64,000 bases of DNA. Source: Rhodovarius lipocyclicus. Its GTDB lineage: Bacteria > Pseudomonadota > Alphaproteobacteria > Acetobacterales > Acetobacteraceae. The first letter of the stretch is position 1; the number at the start of each line of letters is the position of its first letter. This document shows positions 26,078-35,481 of the stretch, in pieces. The notes below the pieces were generated by a model. The model saw only the letters and a list, made by a program, of their open reading frames with translations. It searched no databases and was not told the origin of the DNA. Location: assembly GCF_009900765.1 (NCBI RefSeq), contig NZ_JAAABL010000018.1:1-64000 (forward strand). Reading direction: 5' to 3'. The translations under genes and the position numbers were made by a program.

Positions 26078-27295
26078 ATGAGCGTCGCCCCCGTCAGCAC
26101 CCTCAGCCAGGCTGCCGTGATCCCCTTCCCGGGCGCCCGCCCGGCGGAGGACCGGCAGGCCCCGGCTCCCAGGACATTGCTGCTCTCGCCCCCGCATCTG
26201 GCCGGGGATGAGATGGAGGAGCTGAAGGCCACGATCGAGAGCGGCTGGCTGGCCCCGGCCGGCCCCACCCTCGCCGCCTTCGAGTCGCGCCTGGCCGAGG
26301 CCACGGGCATGGGCCATGTGCTCGCCACGGTCTCCGGCACCGCCGCCCTGCATCTGGGCTTCCGCCTGCTGGACCTGCAACCGGGGGATGAGGTGTGGGC
26401 CCCCAGCCTGACCTTCATCGCCAGCGTGGGCCCGGCCGTGCAGATGGGCGCCACCCCCCGATTCCTGGATGTGGACCCCATCAGCTGGACGCTGGACCCC
26501 GCCCTGCTGCGGGCCGAACTTTCCGCCGCCGCCCGGCGCGGGCGCCTGCCGCGCGCGGTGGTGCCGGTGGACCTGTACGGCCAGCCCGCCGACATGCCCA
26601 CCATCGCCGAGGCCTGCGCCGAATGGGGCGTGCCCGTGCTGTCCGACAGCGCGGAGAGCCTGGGCTCCCTGCATCATGGCGTGCATGCCGGGGTGGGCGC
26701 GCGGCTCGCGGCGCTCAGTTTCAACGGCAACAAGATCATCACCTGCGGTGGCGGCGGGGCGCTGGCCAGTGACGATGGGGGGCTCATCCAGCGCGCCCGC
26801 CGCCTGGCCAGCCAGGCGCGCGAGGATGCGGTGCTGTACCAGCACGAGACCACGGGCTTTTCCTATGGCATGTCCTCGGTGCTGGCGGCGGTGGGGCTGG
26901 CGCAGCTGCGCCGCCTGCCGGAGCGCGTGGCCGCCCGCCGCGCCGTGCATGAACGCTATCGCGACGGGCTGTCGCATATCCCGGGCCTGTCCTTCATCGC
27001 GGAGCCGGGCTGGGCGCGCAGCAACCGCTGGCTGACCGTGATCGGCCTGGACCCCGCCCGCACCGGCACGACGCGGGAGGCGGTGCGCCGCGCGCTGGAG
27101 GCCGAGGGCATCGAGAGCCGCCCCGTCTTCAAGCCCCTGCACCTGCAGCCCGCCTTCCGCGATGCCCCGCGCGCGGGCGGCGAGGTGGCGGCGCGGCTGT
27201 TCGAAACCGGCCTCTGCCTGCCCTCCGGCAGCCAGATGAGCCAGGGCGACCAGGCCCGGGCGATCGCGCTGATCCGGCGCGCCTGCGGCGCTTGA
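26078..27295 (+). CDS. DegT/DnrJ/EryC1-type sugar aminotransferase
   Basis: 405 residues. A PLP-dependent aminotransferase acting on nucleotide keto-sugars. Motifs: IESGWLAPAGPTLAAFESRL, VLATVSGTAALHLGFRLLDL, PGDEVWAPSLTFIASVGPAV, PVLSDSAESLGS, and the PLP lysine in LSFNGNKIITCGGGGA. The first about 45 residues (MSVAPVSTLSQAAVIPFPG...) precede the core. The start is ATG 26078. It opens the surface-glycan cluster, and the following glycosyltransferase gene overlaps its end. A keto-sugar product of the 4,6-dehydratase encoded later in the cluster is the likely substrate. Confidence 0.88.
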   Translation: MSVAPVSTLSQAAVIPFPGARPAEDRQAPAPRTLLLSPPHLAGDEMEELKATIESGWLAPAGPTLAAFESRLAEATGMGHVLATVSGTAALHLGFRLLDLQPGDEVWAPSLTFIASVGPAVQMGATPRFLDVDPISWTLDPALLRAELSAAARRGRLPRAVVPVDLYGQPADMPTIAEACAEWGVPVLSDSAESLGSLHHGVHAGVGARLAALSFNGNKIITCGGGGALASDDGGLIQRARRLASQAREDAVLYQHETTGFSYGMSSVLAAVGLAQLRRLPERVAARRAVHERYRDGLSHIPGLSFIAEPGWARSNRWLTVIGLDPARTGTTREAVRRALEAEGIESRPVFKPLHLQPAFRDAPRAGGEVAARLFETGLCLPSGSQMSQGDQARAIALIRRACGA

Positions 27296-28497
27296 GGCTG
27301 CTCTACCTGCACCAGCATTTCTCGACCCCGGAGGGCAGCACCGCCACCCGGGCCTTCGCCATGGCGCGCGCCATGGCCCAGCGCGGGCATCGCGTGACGG
27401 TGGCCTGCGGGCAATATGCCGGGGCGGCCACGGGGCTGAACGGCCCTTTCCGCTTCGGCCACCGAGAGGGGCAGGTGCAGGGCTTCCGGGTGGTGGAATT
27501 CGCCATTCCCTGCGGCAATGCCCAGGGGCTGGCGGCACGGCTGCCCGCCTTCCTGCGCTATGCCGCCCGCGCCGCCTGGCTCGCCCGGCGGGAGAAGTGG
27601 GACCTGGTGCTCGCTTCCTCCACACCGCTGACGGTGGTGCTGCCGGCGCTGGCCGCCCCCTGCCCCTTCGTGTTCGAGATGCGCGACCCCTGGCCCGAAC
27701 TGCCGCGCGCCATGGGCGGCGTGCCGCGCCCGCTGCTGTGGGCGATGGAGAAGCTGGCCAACCTGGCCTGCCGCCGCGCCGCCGCCGTGGTGGCGTTGAG
27801 CGAGGGGATGGCCGCCATCGCCGCCGCGCGCGGCGCCCGGGTGGTGCACACCATCCCCAATGGCGCGGACCTGGATCTGTTCGGCCCGCACATCGCCCCC
27901 TGGCGCCCGCCCGAGGCCGGATCGAACGAGGTTCTGGCGCTTTATGCCGGGGCGCTCGGCCGGGCGAACGGGTTGGATATGGCGCTGGACGCCATGGCGC
28001 TGCTGCGCGGCGCGCCCCTGCGCCTGCTGCTGGTGGGTGAGGGCGGGCAGGCCGCGCATCTGGCGGCCCGCATCGCGGCGGAGGGGCTCGCGAATGTCAC
28101 CCTGCTGCCGCCCCTGCCCAAGAAGCGGCTGGCGGGGCTGTTCGCCGGCAGCCAGATCGGGCTGCACCTGCTGGCCGATGTGCCCGCCTTCGCGGAACTG
28201 ACCTCTCCCAACAAGATCATGGACATCCTGGCCGCCGGCCTGCCGCTGGTGACCAATGCGCCGGGCCATGCCGCGCGCTGCGCCCAGGGCGATACCATCC
28301 CCAGCCGCGTCCCCTGCGGCATCGCGGTGCCGCCAGGCGATGCCGCGGCGCTGGCCGTGGCCTTGCGCGAACTCGCGCTCTCCCCTAACCGCCGCCAGGC
28401 TTTGGGGGCCGCGGCCCGCGCCCAGGCGGTACGGCGGTGGGACCGCCGCCTGCAAACCCGCTCCTTCTGCGATGCCCTGGAGGCCGCCCTTGCCTGA
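27292..28497 (+). CDS. Glycosyltransferase, GT4-type (first of two)
   Basis: 401 residues. A GT-B fold: N-terminal LYLHQHFSTPEGSTATRAFA resembles the WbuB/WcaI opening, and the C-terminal half carries TIPNGADLDLF, VLALYAGALGRANGLDMALD and NKIMDILAAGLPLVT with the donor-binding acid region. The start is a TTG overlapping the previous stop (TTGA). It probably adds a sugar to a lipid-linked or polymer acceptor in the cluster. Overlap on both sides shows operon structure. Confidence 0.85.
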   Translation: MRLLYLHQHFSTPEGSTATRAFAMARAMAQRGHRVTVACGQYAGAATGLNGPFRFGHREGQVQGFRVVEFAIPCGNAQGLAARLPAFLRYAARAAWLARREKWDLVLASSTPLTVVLPALAAPCPFVFEMRDPWPELPRAMGGVPRPLLWAMEKLANLACRRAAAVVALSEGMAAIAAARGARVVHTIPNGADLDLFGPHIAPWRPPEAGSNEVLALYAGALGRANGLDMALDAMALLRGAPLRLLLVGEGGQAAHLAARIAAEGLANVTLLPPLPKKRLAGLFAGSQIGLHLLADVPAFAELTSPNKIMDILAAGLPLVTNAPGHAARCAQGDTIPSRVPCGIAVPPGDAAALAVALRELALSPNRRQALGAAARAQAVRRWDRRLQTRSFCDALEAALA

Positions 28498-29644
28498 CGT
28501 GCTGATGCTCTCCGCCGCGCACCCCCCCGCCGATGTGCGCATCGTGCTGAAGGAGGGCGCCGCCCTGGCCGCCGCCGGGCTGGCCGTGGAGCACTTGGCC
28601 CCCGCCGCGCCGCAGATGCCCCCGCAGGTGGCGGGCGTGCGGCTGCTGGGATTTCCGAAGCCCCGGGGGCGCTGGGGGCGGCTTCGCAACATCTGGCGGC
28701 TGTCGCGCCTGGCGCGCGCACGCGGCGCGCGGGTGATCCATGCGCATGAGCCCGATAGCTGGCTGGCCGCCTGGCTGGCCCGGCCGGAAAAGCTGGTGAT
28801 CGACGTGCATGAGCATTACCCCAGCCGGCTGGACGACCGCCTGCCCGGCTGGGCGCGCCCGGCCGCGCGCTGGGCGCTGCGCCGGTTCTGCCGCGCCATG
28901 GGCTGGGTGGCGGATGCCGTGGTGGTCGCCAAGGATGGGCTGGCCCAGGATTACGGCGCCCGCAGCGTGCCTGTGCGCAACTATGCCGCCGACCCCGGTG
29001 TGGCCCCGCGCCGCCATGTGCCGGGGCCCCTCACACTGCTGCATCTGGGCGCCATTTCCCGCGCGCGCGGCTGGCCGCAGCTGCTGGCGGCGCTGGCTCT
29101 TGGGCCGGCCGATACCCGGTTGGCCATCGCCGGCCGCTTCACCGATGGCAGCGAGGCCGAGTTCCTCGAGGAAGCCGGGCGGCTCGCCGTCGCCTCCCGC
29201 ATCAGCCTGCATGGCTGGCTGCCCCCGGCGGAGATGGCGGCGCTGGCCGCGCGCTGCGACATCAACCTGGTGCTGTTCCAGCCGGGGCAGGAGAACCACC
29301 GCCTCGCCCTGCCGCACAAGCTGTCCGACGGCATGCTGGCCGGGCTGCCGGTGATCGCGCCCGATTTCGCCACCGAGGTGGCGGCCATGGTGCGGGAGGC
29401 CGATTGCGGCCTGCTGGTGGATGTGGCCGATCCCTATGCCATCGCCCATGCCATCCGGCTGCTGGGCGATGCCGGGCTGCGGGCCCGGCTGGGCGCCAAT
29501 GGGCGGGCGGCGGCGCTGGGGGGCTTCGGCTGGACGGCGCAGGCCCAGGCGCTGCGGGGGCTCTATGGCCGGCTGCTCGGGACGGGCCGAGATGTTCCGC
29601 AACACGCCTCGCTGCTTGGCAAGCCCCCGGCCAGGGGCCTATAG
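28490..29644 (+). CDS. Glycosyltransferase, GT4-type (second)
   Basis: 384 residues. N-terminal Rossmann-like half (MLSAAHPPADVRIVLKEGAA, VIHAHEPDSWLAAWLA, LVIDVHEHYPSRL) and C-terminal GT4 half (PLTLLHLGAISRARGWPQLL, ISLHGWLPPAEMAALAARCD, NHRLALPHKLSDGMLAGLPV). The TTG at 28490, six bases after GGAGG, is the best start; it overlaps the previous gene by eight bases. ATG 28505 is possible. Acceptor and donor are unknown. Confidence 0.83.
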   Translation: MPDVLMLSAAHPPADVRIVLKEGAALAAAGLAVEHLAPAAPQMPPQVAGVRLLGFPKPRGRWGRLRNIWRLSRLARARGARVIHAHEPDSWLAAWLARPEKLVIDVHEHYPSRLDDRLPGWARPAARWALRRFCRAMGWVADAVVVAKDGLAQDYGARSVPVRNYAADPGVAPRRHVPGPLTLLHLGAISRARGWPQLLAALALGPADTRLAIAGRFTDGSEAEFLEEAGRLAVASRISLHGWLPPAEMAALAARCDINLVLFQPGQENHRLALPHKLSDGMLAGLPVIAPDFATEVAAMVREADCGLLVDVADPYAIAHAIRLLGDAGLRARLGANGRAAALGGFGWTAQAQALRGLYGRLLGTGRDVPQHASLLGKPPARGL

Positions 29645-29651
29645 CGCCGAG

Positions 29652-31565
29652 ATGGCTCAGAGCGCCCCGCGCAGGATCATCGTCAACTGTCTGGTGGATG
29701 CGGCGCTGGCCATGCTGGCGCTGCCCATGGCCCTGTGGCTGGGCGCGCCGGGCGTGGCCCCGCCCGGCGCCTGGTGGCCGGGGGCGCTGCTCGCCTCCGC
29801 CCTGCTGCTGCCGGCGATGGGCTGGCCGCTCGGCCTCGCGCGGCAATACTGGCGCTTCGCGGGGCTGACGGATGCGCTGGCGGTGGCCGCGGCCTCCGCC
29901 CTCGCCGCCCCCGCCTTCTGGGCGCTGGTCACGCTGACCGGCGCCTGGCACCCGGGCGCGCCGCGCTTTTCCGTGCTGCATGCCATGGTGCTGATGTTCG
30001 TGCTCTCGGCCGGGCGGGTGGCGACACGGCTGGCCGCCCAGCGCCGCGCCGCCGGCGCCCCGGATACCGAGGTGCTGCTGGCCGGCGGCGCCGACGCGGC
30101 GGACCTGTTCATCCGCGCCACCGCCGCCGACCCCACCGGGCGCTACCGCATCACGGGCATCCTCACCCGGCGCTCCCGCCAGGCGGGGCGGCGCATCCAG
30201 GGCCTGCCCATCCTGGGCACGGTGGAGGAAACCGACGCGGTGCTGGAACGGCTGCGCCAGGAAGGGCAGCTGCCCGCCCTGATCGTGCTGGCCGGTTCCG
30301 ATGTGCAGGGCAGTGAGCTGGAAGCCCTGCTGGACGCGGCCGACCACCATGGCGTGGCCGTGAAGCGCGCCCCCCAGCCCACCCTGCTGGGCAATGCCGC
30401 CCGCCCGGATGAGGCCCCGCGCCTGGAACTGCGCCCCGTCTCGATCGAGGAATTGCTGGACCGCCCCCAGGTGCCGCTGGACCGCGAGGGCATGGCGCGC
30501 CTGATCCAGGGCCGGCGCGTGCTGGTCACGGGCGCGGGCGGCACCATCGGCGGGGAGCTGTCGCGCCAGGTGGCCGCCCTCGGCCCCGCCAGCCTCACCT
30601 TGCTCGATCACGGCGAATTCGCCCTGTACGAGATCGACCTGGAATTGCGGGAGCGCCACCCGGAACTGCCCCGGCGTTCGGTGCTGGCCGATGTGCGCGA
30701 CGCGGCGCGCATCCGCCGCCTGATGGAGGAGCTGAAGCCCGAGCTGGTCTTCCACGCCGCCGCCCTGAAGCATGTGCCGATGGTGGAGGCCGACCCGCTG
30801 GAGGGCATGCTGACCAACGCCCAGGGCACCCGCGTGGTGGCCGATGCCGCCCGCGCGGCTGGCTGCATGGCGATGGTGTTCATCTCCACCGACAAGGCGG
30901 TGAACCCCACCAGCGTGATGGGCGCCAGCAAGCGCCTGGCGGAAATGTATTGCCAGGCGCTGGACCTGGCGGGCCAGCGGGAAGGCGGCATGCGCTGCAT
31001 CACCGTGCGCTTCGGCAATGTGCTGGGCAGCACCGGCAGCGTTGTTCCCCTGTTCCGCCGCCAGCTGGAACGCGGCGGCCCGCTGACCGTCACCCACCCC
31101 GACATGCGCCGCTATTTCATGACGGTGCGGGAGGCGGTGGGCCTGGTGCTGCAGGCCGCCGTGGTCGGCACCGCCGCGATGCACGACCTGCCGGCCCTGC
31201 GGGAGGGCGGGATTTTCGTGCTCGACATGGGCAATCCGGTGAAGATCGTGGACATGGCGCGCCGGATGATCCGCCTGGCGGGCCTGCGCCCGGACACGGA
31301 TGTGGAGATCCGCTTCACCGGCCTGCGCCCCGGCGAGAAGCTGTACGAGGAACTGTTCCACGGCCAGGAACCGCCGCGCGCCACCCCCTATCAGGGGTTG
31401 CTGATGGCCACGCCCCGCACCGGCGACGCCGCCGTGGTGGGCCGCGCGATGGACGAGCTCGCCACGCTGGCCAGCACCGGGCAGGTGGCGGCGGCGCTGG
31501 CGCAGCTGGGCCGCCTCGTGCCCGAATTCACGCTGGATGAGGGATCGCGCCGCGTTTCATTGTGA
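29652..31565 (+). CDS. Membrane-anchored nucleotide-sugar 4,6-dehydratase (WbpM/PglF/CapD type)
   Basis: 637 residues. Four N-terminal membrane segments (about 10-110), a first degenerate Rossmann domain, then the catalytic SDR domain: VLVTGAGGTIGGELSRQVAA (about residue 290), VFHAAALKHVPMVEADPLEG, and VFISTDKAVNPTSVMGASKR with the Thr-Asp/Met/Lys catalytic residues of this subgroup. The C-terminal MRRYFMTVREAVGLVL and TGLRPGEKLYEELF are diagnostic. It converts UDP-GlcNAc (probably) to a 4-keto-6-deoxy sugar. The two aminotransferases in the cluster could aminate it, giving amino-dideoxy sugars. Confidence 0.9.
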   Translation: MAQSAPRRIIVNCLVDAALAMLALPMALWLGAPGVAPPGAWWPGALLASALLLPAMGWPLGLARQYWRFAGLTDALAVAAASALAAPAFWALVTLTGAWHPGAPRFSVLHAMVLMFVLSAGRVATRLAAQRRAAGAPDTEVLLAGGADAADLFIRATAADPTGRYRITGILTRRSRQAGRRIQGLPILGTVEETDAVLERLRQEGQLPALIVLAGSDVQGSELEALLDAADHHGVAVKRAPQPTLLGNAARPDEAPRLELRPVSIEELLDRPQVPLDREGMARLIQGRRVLVTGAGGTIGGELSRQVAALGPASLTLLDHGEFALYEIDLELRERHPELPRRSVLADVRDAARIRRLMEELKPELVFHAAALKHVPMVEADPLEGMLTNAQGTRVVADAARAAGCMAMVFISTDKAVNPTSVMGASKRLAEMYCQALDLAGQREGGMRCITVRFGNVLGSTGSVVPLFRRQLERGGPLTVTHPDMRRYFMTVREAVGLVLQAAVVGTAAMHDLPALREGGIFVLDMGNPVKIVDMARRMIRLAGLRPDTDVEIRFTGLRPGEKLYEELFHGQEPPRATPYQGLLMATPRTGDAAVVGRAMDELATLASTGQVAAALAQLGRLVPEFTLDEGSRRVSL

Positions 31566-31625
31566 AACCAGGCTTGAATCCCTCCCGGCTGGACACCCGC
31601 ACCGCAACATGGGACGCCACAGGGC

Positions 31626-32771
31626 ATGACCTCGACCCCGATCGCCCTTTTCGACATGCACGCCCAGCAGGCGCTGATCCGAGAGAAGCTGCGCACGCGC
31701 ATCGACGCCGTGCTGGCCTCCGGCCGCTTCATCAACGGGCCGGAGGTGACGGAGCTGGAGGAGAAGCTGGCCGCTTTCTCCGGCGCCGGCTTTGCGGTGG
31801 GCGTGTCCTCGGGCACCGACGCCCTGCAGATCGCGATGATGGCCGAGGGGATCGGGCGCGGCGATGCCGTGTTCCTGCCCGCCTTCACCTACACCGCCAC
31901 CGCCGAGGTGCCGCTGGTGCTGGGTGCGACGCCGGTGTTCGTGGATGTGGACCCCATCACCTTCAACATCGACCTGGCGGACCTAGAGAAGCGCATCGCG
32001 CTGGTGCAGGCCGAGGGCAAGCTGAAGCCGCGCGCCATCGTGGGCGTGGACCTGTTCGGCCTGCCGGCCGACTGGCCCGCCCTGCATGCCATCGCGGAAA
32101 AACACGGCCTGTTCCTGCTGGATGACGCGGCCCAGGCCTTCGGCGGCGACATCAAGGGCAAGCGGCTGGGCCGCTGGGGCCATGCCGCGGCGCTCTCCTT
32201 CTACCCGACCAAGACGCTGGGCTGCTACGGCGACGGCGGCGCGCTGCTGACGGACAGCGCGGAGCGCGCGGCGCTGTACAAATCCCTGCGCACCCATGGC
32301 GAGGGCGGCGGCCGCTACGAAGTGCTGCGCACCGGCATGAACGGGCGCCTCGATACCCTGCAGGCCGCCATCCTGCTGTGCAAGCTGGAGCTGTTCGACC
32401 AGGAGCTGAAGGACCGGGCCAAGGCAGCCGCCTGGTATGCCGAGGCCCTGGCCGGCAACAGCGTGCAGGTGCCGCAGCTGGTCCCCGGCCATGCCTGGGG
32501 CCTGTACACCATCCGCCTGCCGGATGCTGCGACCCGCACCCGCGTGCAGGACAGCCTGAAATCCGCCGGCATTCCCTTCGGCGTGTACTACCCCAAGCCG
32601 CTGCACCATCAGCCGGCCTATCGTGGCGCGCACGCCGCCGGGCTGGCGGCGGCCCCCGCCCTGCCGGTGGCGGAAACGCTGTGCCATGAGGTGATGAGCC
32701 TGCCGATGCACCCGTACCTGACGCAGGACGACGTGCTGCGGGTGGCGGCGGCGGTGAAGGCGGGGCTGTAA
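31626..32771 (+). CDS. DegT/DnrJ/EryC1-type sugar aminotransferase (second)
   Basis: 381 residues. IDAVLASGRFINGPEVTELE, VGVSSGTDALQIAMMAEGIG, VFLPAFTYTATAEVPLVLGA, DDAAQAFGGDIKGKRLGRWG and the PLP lysine in SFYPTKTLGCYGDGGALLTD. This version is close to WbpE/WlbE-type 3-amino-forming enzymes by motif (DAAQA...FYPTKTLG). It is distinct from the aminotransferase at 26078, so the cluster may place amines at two positions or make two sugars. It ends the cluster; a GC hairpin follows. Confidence 0.9.
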   Translation: MTSTPIALFDMHAQQALIREKLRTRIDAVLASGRFINGPEVTELEEKLAAFSGAGFAVGVSSGTDALQIAMMAEGIGRGDAVFLPAFTYTATAEVPLVLGATPVFVDVDPITFNIDLADLEKRIALVQAEGKLKPRAIVGVDLFGLPADWPALHAIAEKHGLFLLDDAAQAFGGDIKGKRLGRWGHAAALSFYPTKTLGCYGDGGALLTDSAERAALYKSLRTHGEGGGRYEVLRTGMNGRLDTLQAAILLCKLELFDQELKDRAKAAAWYAEALAGNSVQVPQLVPGHAWGLYTIRLPDAATRTRVQDSLKSAGIPFGVYYPKPLHHQPAYRGAHAAGLAAAPALPVAETLCHEVMSLPMHPYLTQDDVLRVAAAVKAGL

Positions 32772-32777
32772 CGTCAT

Positions 32778-32794
32778 CGGGGGCTTTGCCCCCG
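32778..32794. terminator. GC hairpin after the glycan cluster
   Basis: CGGGGGC-TTT-GCCCCCG, a perfect 7-base stem, starting 6 bases after the aminotransferase stop and flanked by GTCAT/ATGAC that extend the symmetry. There is no T-run, so termination is probable but not certain. Confidence 0.45.
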
Positions 32795-32872
32795 CCCGCA
32801 CATGACACCCTTGCCATTATAGCTCCCCGCCCTGGCTTGCGCACCGCCCGGGTCGCCGCCACATTCCGCCTC

Positions 32873-33082
32873 ATGAGGATGCCCATTGCCATCACCCTCA
32901 ACGGCGAACGCCGGGAGGTTCGCGCGGCCAGCGTGGCCGAGCTTCTGGCCGAGATCGGCCTGGACACGCGCAAGGTGGCTGTCGAGCTGAACGAGGAAAT
33001 CGTGCCTCGCAGCACCTATGCCGCCCAGGGCCTCACCAGCGGCGACCAGCTGGAAATCGTGCATTTCATCGGCGGAGGCTGA
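32873..33082 (+). CDS. thiS: Sulfur carrier protein ThiS
   Basis: 69 residues (67 if the ATG at 32879 is used). A ubiquitin-like beta-grasp protein: PIAITLNGERREVRAASVAE, VAVELNEEIVPRSTYA, and the C-terminal Gly-Gly tail (HFIGGG) that is adenylated and thiocarboxylated to deliver sulfur for the thiazole of thiamine. It lies directly before thiG. No TPP riboswitch pattern is visible in the 100 bases upstream. Confidence 0.92.
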   Translation: MRMPIAITLNGERREVRAASVAELLAEIGLDTRKVAVELNEEIVPRSTYAAQGLTSGDQLEIVHFIGGG

Positions 33083-33085
33083 ATC

Positions 33086-33862
33086 GTGGAAGATTCCTGG
33101 GAAGTCGCGGGGCGGCGGTTCTCGTCGCGCCTGATCGTCGGCACGGGCCGGTACAAGTCGCTGGAGGAAACCGCGGCCTCGATCGAGGCGAGCGGTGCGG
33201 AGATCGTGACGGTCGCGGTCCGCCGCGTGAACATCGCCGACCCCAACGCGCCGATGCTGCAGGATTTCGTGCCCCCCACGAAATACACCTATCTGCCCAA
33301 CACCGCCGGCTGCCACACCGCCAAGGATGCCGTGCGCACCCTGCGCCTGGCGCGGGAGGCCGGGGGCTGGAACCTGGTGAAGCTGGAAGTGCTGGGCCCG
33401 CCGCCCTTCCTGTACCCCGACATGGCCGGCACTTTCGAGGCCGCGGCCGCCCTGCTGGCCGATAATTTCGAGGTGATGGTCTATTGCGCCGATGACCCCG
33501 TGGCCGCGAAGCGGCTGGAGGAGATGGGCTGCGTCGCCATCATGCCGCTGGGCGGGCCGATCGGCTCGGGCCTCGGCGTCGCCAACCCCTATATGATCCG
33601 CGCCATCAAGCAGCAGGCCAAGGTGCCGGTGCTGGTGGATGCGGGCATCGGCACGGCGTCGGACGCCGCCTTCGCCATGGAGCTCGGCTGCGACGCCGTG
33701 CTGCTGAACAGCGCGCTCGCCCATGCGCAGGACCCGGTGCTGATGGCCACCGCCATGAAGCACGCCGTCATCGCCGGGCGCGCGGCCTTCCTGGCCGGGC
33801 GGATGCCCCGGAACTACGAGGCCAACCCCTCCAGCCCCACCTCGGGCCTGATCGGGCGCTGA
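33086..33862 (+). CDS. thiG: Thiazole synthase ThiG
   Basis: 258 residues from a GTG with GGCGGAGG upstream, 3 bases after thiS. TIM-barrel enzyme forming the thiazole phosphate of thiamine. Motifs: [60 protein letters not shown] (Schiff-base Lys), [19 protein letters not shown] and [20 protein letters not shown]. It needs ThiS as sulfur donor and ThiO or ThiH for dehydroglycine; neither of the latter is in the window. Confidence 0.96.
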   Translation: MEDSWEVAGRRFSSRLIVGTGRYKSLEETAASIEASGAEIVTVAVRRVNIADPNAPMLQDFVPPTKYTYLPNTAGCHTAKDAVRTLRLAREAGGWNLVKLEVLGPPPFLYPDMAGTFEAAAALLADNFEVMVYCADDPVAAKRLEEMGCVAIMPLGGPIGSGLGVANPYMIRAIKQQAKVPVLVDAGIGTASDAAFAMELGCDAVLLNSALAHAQDPVLMATAMKHAVIAGRAAFLAGRMPRNYEANPSSPTSGLIGR

Positions 33863-33876
33863 GGGGGCCTCCCCCT

Positions 33877-33902
33877 GGCGGGGTTTTCCGGCTAAACCCG
33901 CC
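33877..33902. terminator. Inverted repeat after thiG
   Basis: GGCGGGGTTT (33877-33886) pairs with AAACCCGCC (33894-33902) across a short loop, 15 bases after the thiG stop. The stem has one bulged G. No T-run follows; the repeat still suggests transcript ending before gapR. Confidence 0.45.
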
Positions 33903-33967
33903 GCCTCGCGCGGCCCGCCTCGCGCATCGCCAGCACTTTTTGAGCCCGCATCTTTTGAGGATGGCCC

Positions 33968-34231
33968 ATGCCTTCTGACACTCCCAGCAATTCCGAAGTG
34001 GGCGGCATCGCCGCCGACCGCCTGCGCAGCATCATCGAGCGCATCGAACGCCTGGAGGAGGAGCGCAAGGCGCTCGCCAGCGACATCAAGGACATCTACG
34101 CCGAGGCCAAATCGGCCGGCTTCGAGCCCAAGGTGATCCGCCAGATCGTCTCCATCCGCAAGAAGGAGCCGGCCGAGGTGGAAGAACAGGAAACCCTGCT
34201 GGACCTGTATCGCCGCGCGCTGGGCATGTAA
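33968..34231 (+). CDS. gapR: GapR-like nucleoid-associated protein (DUF2312)
   Basis: 87 residues. DUF2312 covers about 15-85: AADRLRSIIERIERLEEERK, ALASDIKDIYAEAKSAGFEP and KVIRQIVSIRKKEPAEVEEQ. In Caulobacter, GapR is an essential DNA-clamping protein that binds overtwisted DNA ahead of polymerases and helps topoisomerases. The helical coiled segment and length match. It appears to be a single-gene unit, with AGGA before the ATG. Confidence 0.92.
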   Translation: MPSDTPSNSEVGGIAADRLRSIIERIERLEEERKALASDIKDIYAEAKSAGFEPKVIRQIVSIRKKEPAEVEEQETLLDLYRRALGM

Positions 34232-34392
34232 TTGCCGCTTCTATTCGCGCCACCCTGGCTTCCGGCCCGCCTGCACTCGCGGCAAGCTGGTCGCGGGGGC
34301 GGGGTGGCGCTGAAATCAGTGATGTAATCCCGCCCCCATGAAAAGTTATGCTTTCCGCGGCCATGCCGTGGGGGGCGTGGGGAAGGGGTATC

Positions 34393-35481
34393 ATGGTGTT
34401 GCGCATCGCGGTGCTGGGCGGCGGCAATGGCTGTTTCGCGGCGGCAGTCGATTTCACGGAAGCCGGGCATGAGGTCCGGCTCTGGCGCACCGACCCGGCG
34501 GCGGCCGCGGCACAGAACGCCCAGGGCGACATCATCGGCGTGAAGGATTCCCGCGGCCAGCGCGAGGTCCGCATCGCCGCCATCACCGCCGACCTGGCCC
34601 GGGCGGTGCGGGGCGCGCAACTCATCCTCTGCCCGGCCCCGGCCACCAGCCATGCGGCCCTGGCCCCCCTGCTGGCCCCGGTGCTGGAGGACGGGCAGGT
34701 CGTGTTCCTGCCGCCCGGCACGCTGGGTTCGGTCATGCTGGCCCAGGCGCTGCATGCGGCCCGGCCCGGCGCGCGGGTCGCCTTCGCCGAAACCGGCACC
34801 CTGCCCTGGCTGGCGCGCAAGCATGGCCAGCACCGGGTGGCCATCACCATCCGCGCCAAGCGCCTGCCCACCGGCGTCTTCCCCCTCAGCCTGGCCGCCA
34901 TGGCCCGGCCGGTGCTGGAGGCCGCCTTCCCCGGCGTGATCGAGGATTGCGGCGACGCGCTCTCGGGCGCGCTGATGAATGCCGGGCCCATCATCCACCC
35001 GCCGCTGATCACCATGAACGCCGGCCCGCTGGAGCATTTCGAGCGCTGGGACATCCACAACGAGGGCACCCAGCCCGCCATCCGCCGCGTGACCGACGCG
35101 CTGGACGCGGAACGCATCGCGGTGCGGGAGGCGCTGGGCTATCGCGGCCCGCATTTTCCGCTGGCCGACCATTACGCGAAATCCGGCCCCGAATGGATGT
35201 ACGGCCGCGGCAGCCACGACCGCCTGACCGACAGCGGCGACTGGCGGGAGCGCATCATCCTCAGCGACCACCGCTACATGCGGGAGGATGTGCGCCTCGG
35301 CCTGTCCCTGCTGTGCGACGCGGGGCGCGCGGCGGGGGTGCCCACGCCGTTGGCCTCGGCCTTCCTGGCCATCGGTGGGGCCATCTGCGGCGAGGATTTC
35401 TCCGCCGCCCGCACCCTGACCAGCTGCGGCCTCCCGGAGGACCGCGCGGGGCGCGAGCGGGTGCTGTGCCATGGCTTCTGA
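34393..35481 (+). CDS. NAD(P)-dependent octopine/nopaline dehydrogenase family protein
   Basis: 362 residues. ATG 34393 follows GGAAGGGG. The N-terminal Rossmann fold (RIAVLGGGNGCFAAAVDFTE, then HEVRLWRTD) and the C-terminal Octopine_DH domain (LMNAGPIIHPPLITMNAGPL, catalytic His in IHNEG-type context) are clear. Opine dehydrogenases join or cleave an amino acid and a 2-oxoacid. With the hydroxyacyl-CoA dehydrogenase-like gene overlapping its end and a TctC binding protein next, it looks like part of a catabolic operon for an opine or related acid; the substrate is not known. Confidence 0.85.
   Translation: MVLRIAVLGGGNGCFAAAVDFTEAGHEVRLWRTDPAAAAAQNAQGDIIGVKDSRGQREVRIAAITADLARAVRGAQLILCPAPATSHAALAPLLAPVLEDGQVVFLPPGTLGSVMLAQALHAARPGARVAFAETGTLPWLARKHGQHRVAITIRAKRLPTGVFPLSLAAMARPVLEAAFPGVIEDCGDALSGALMNAGPIIHPPLITMNAGPLEHFERWDIHNEGTQPAIRRVTDALDAERIAVREALGYRGPHFPLADHYAKSGPEWMYGRGSHDRLTDSGDWRERIILSDHRYMREDVRLGLSLLCDAGRAAGVPTPLASAFLAIGGAICGEDFSAARTLTSCGLPEDRAGRERVLCHGF

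Noticed and set aside
32772-32872. Possible TPP riboswitch before thiS
   Set aside because: Neither the CTGAGA nor the ACCTGA-type conserved segments is present; only a short GC hairpin is seen.
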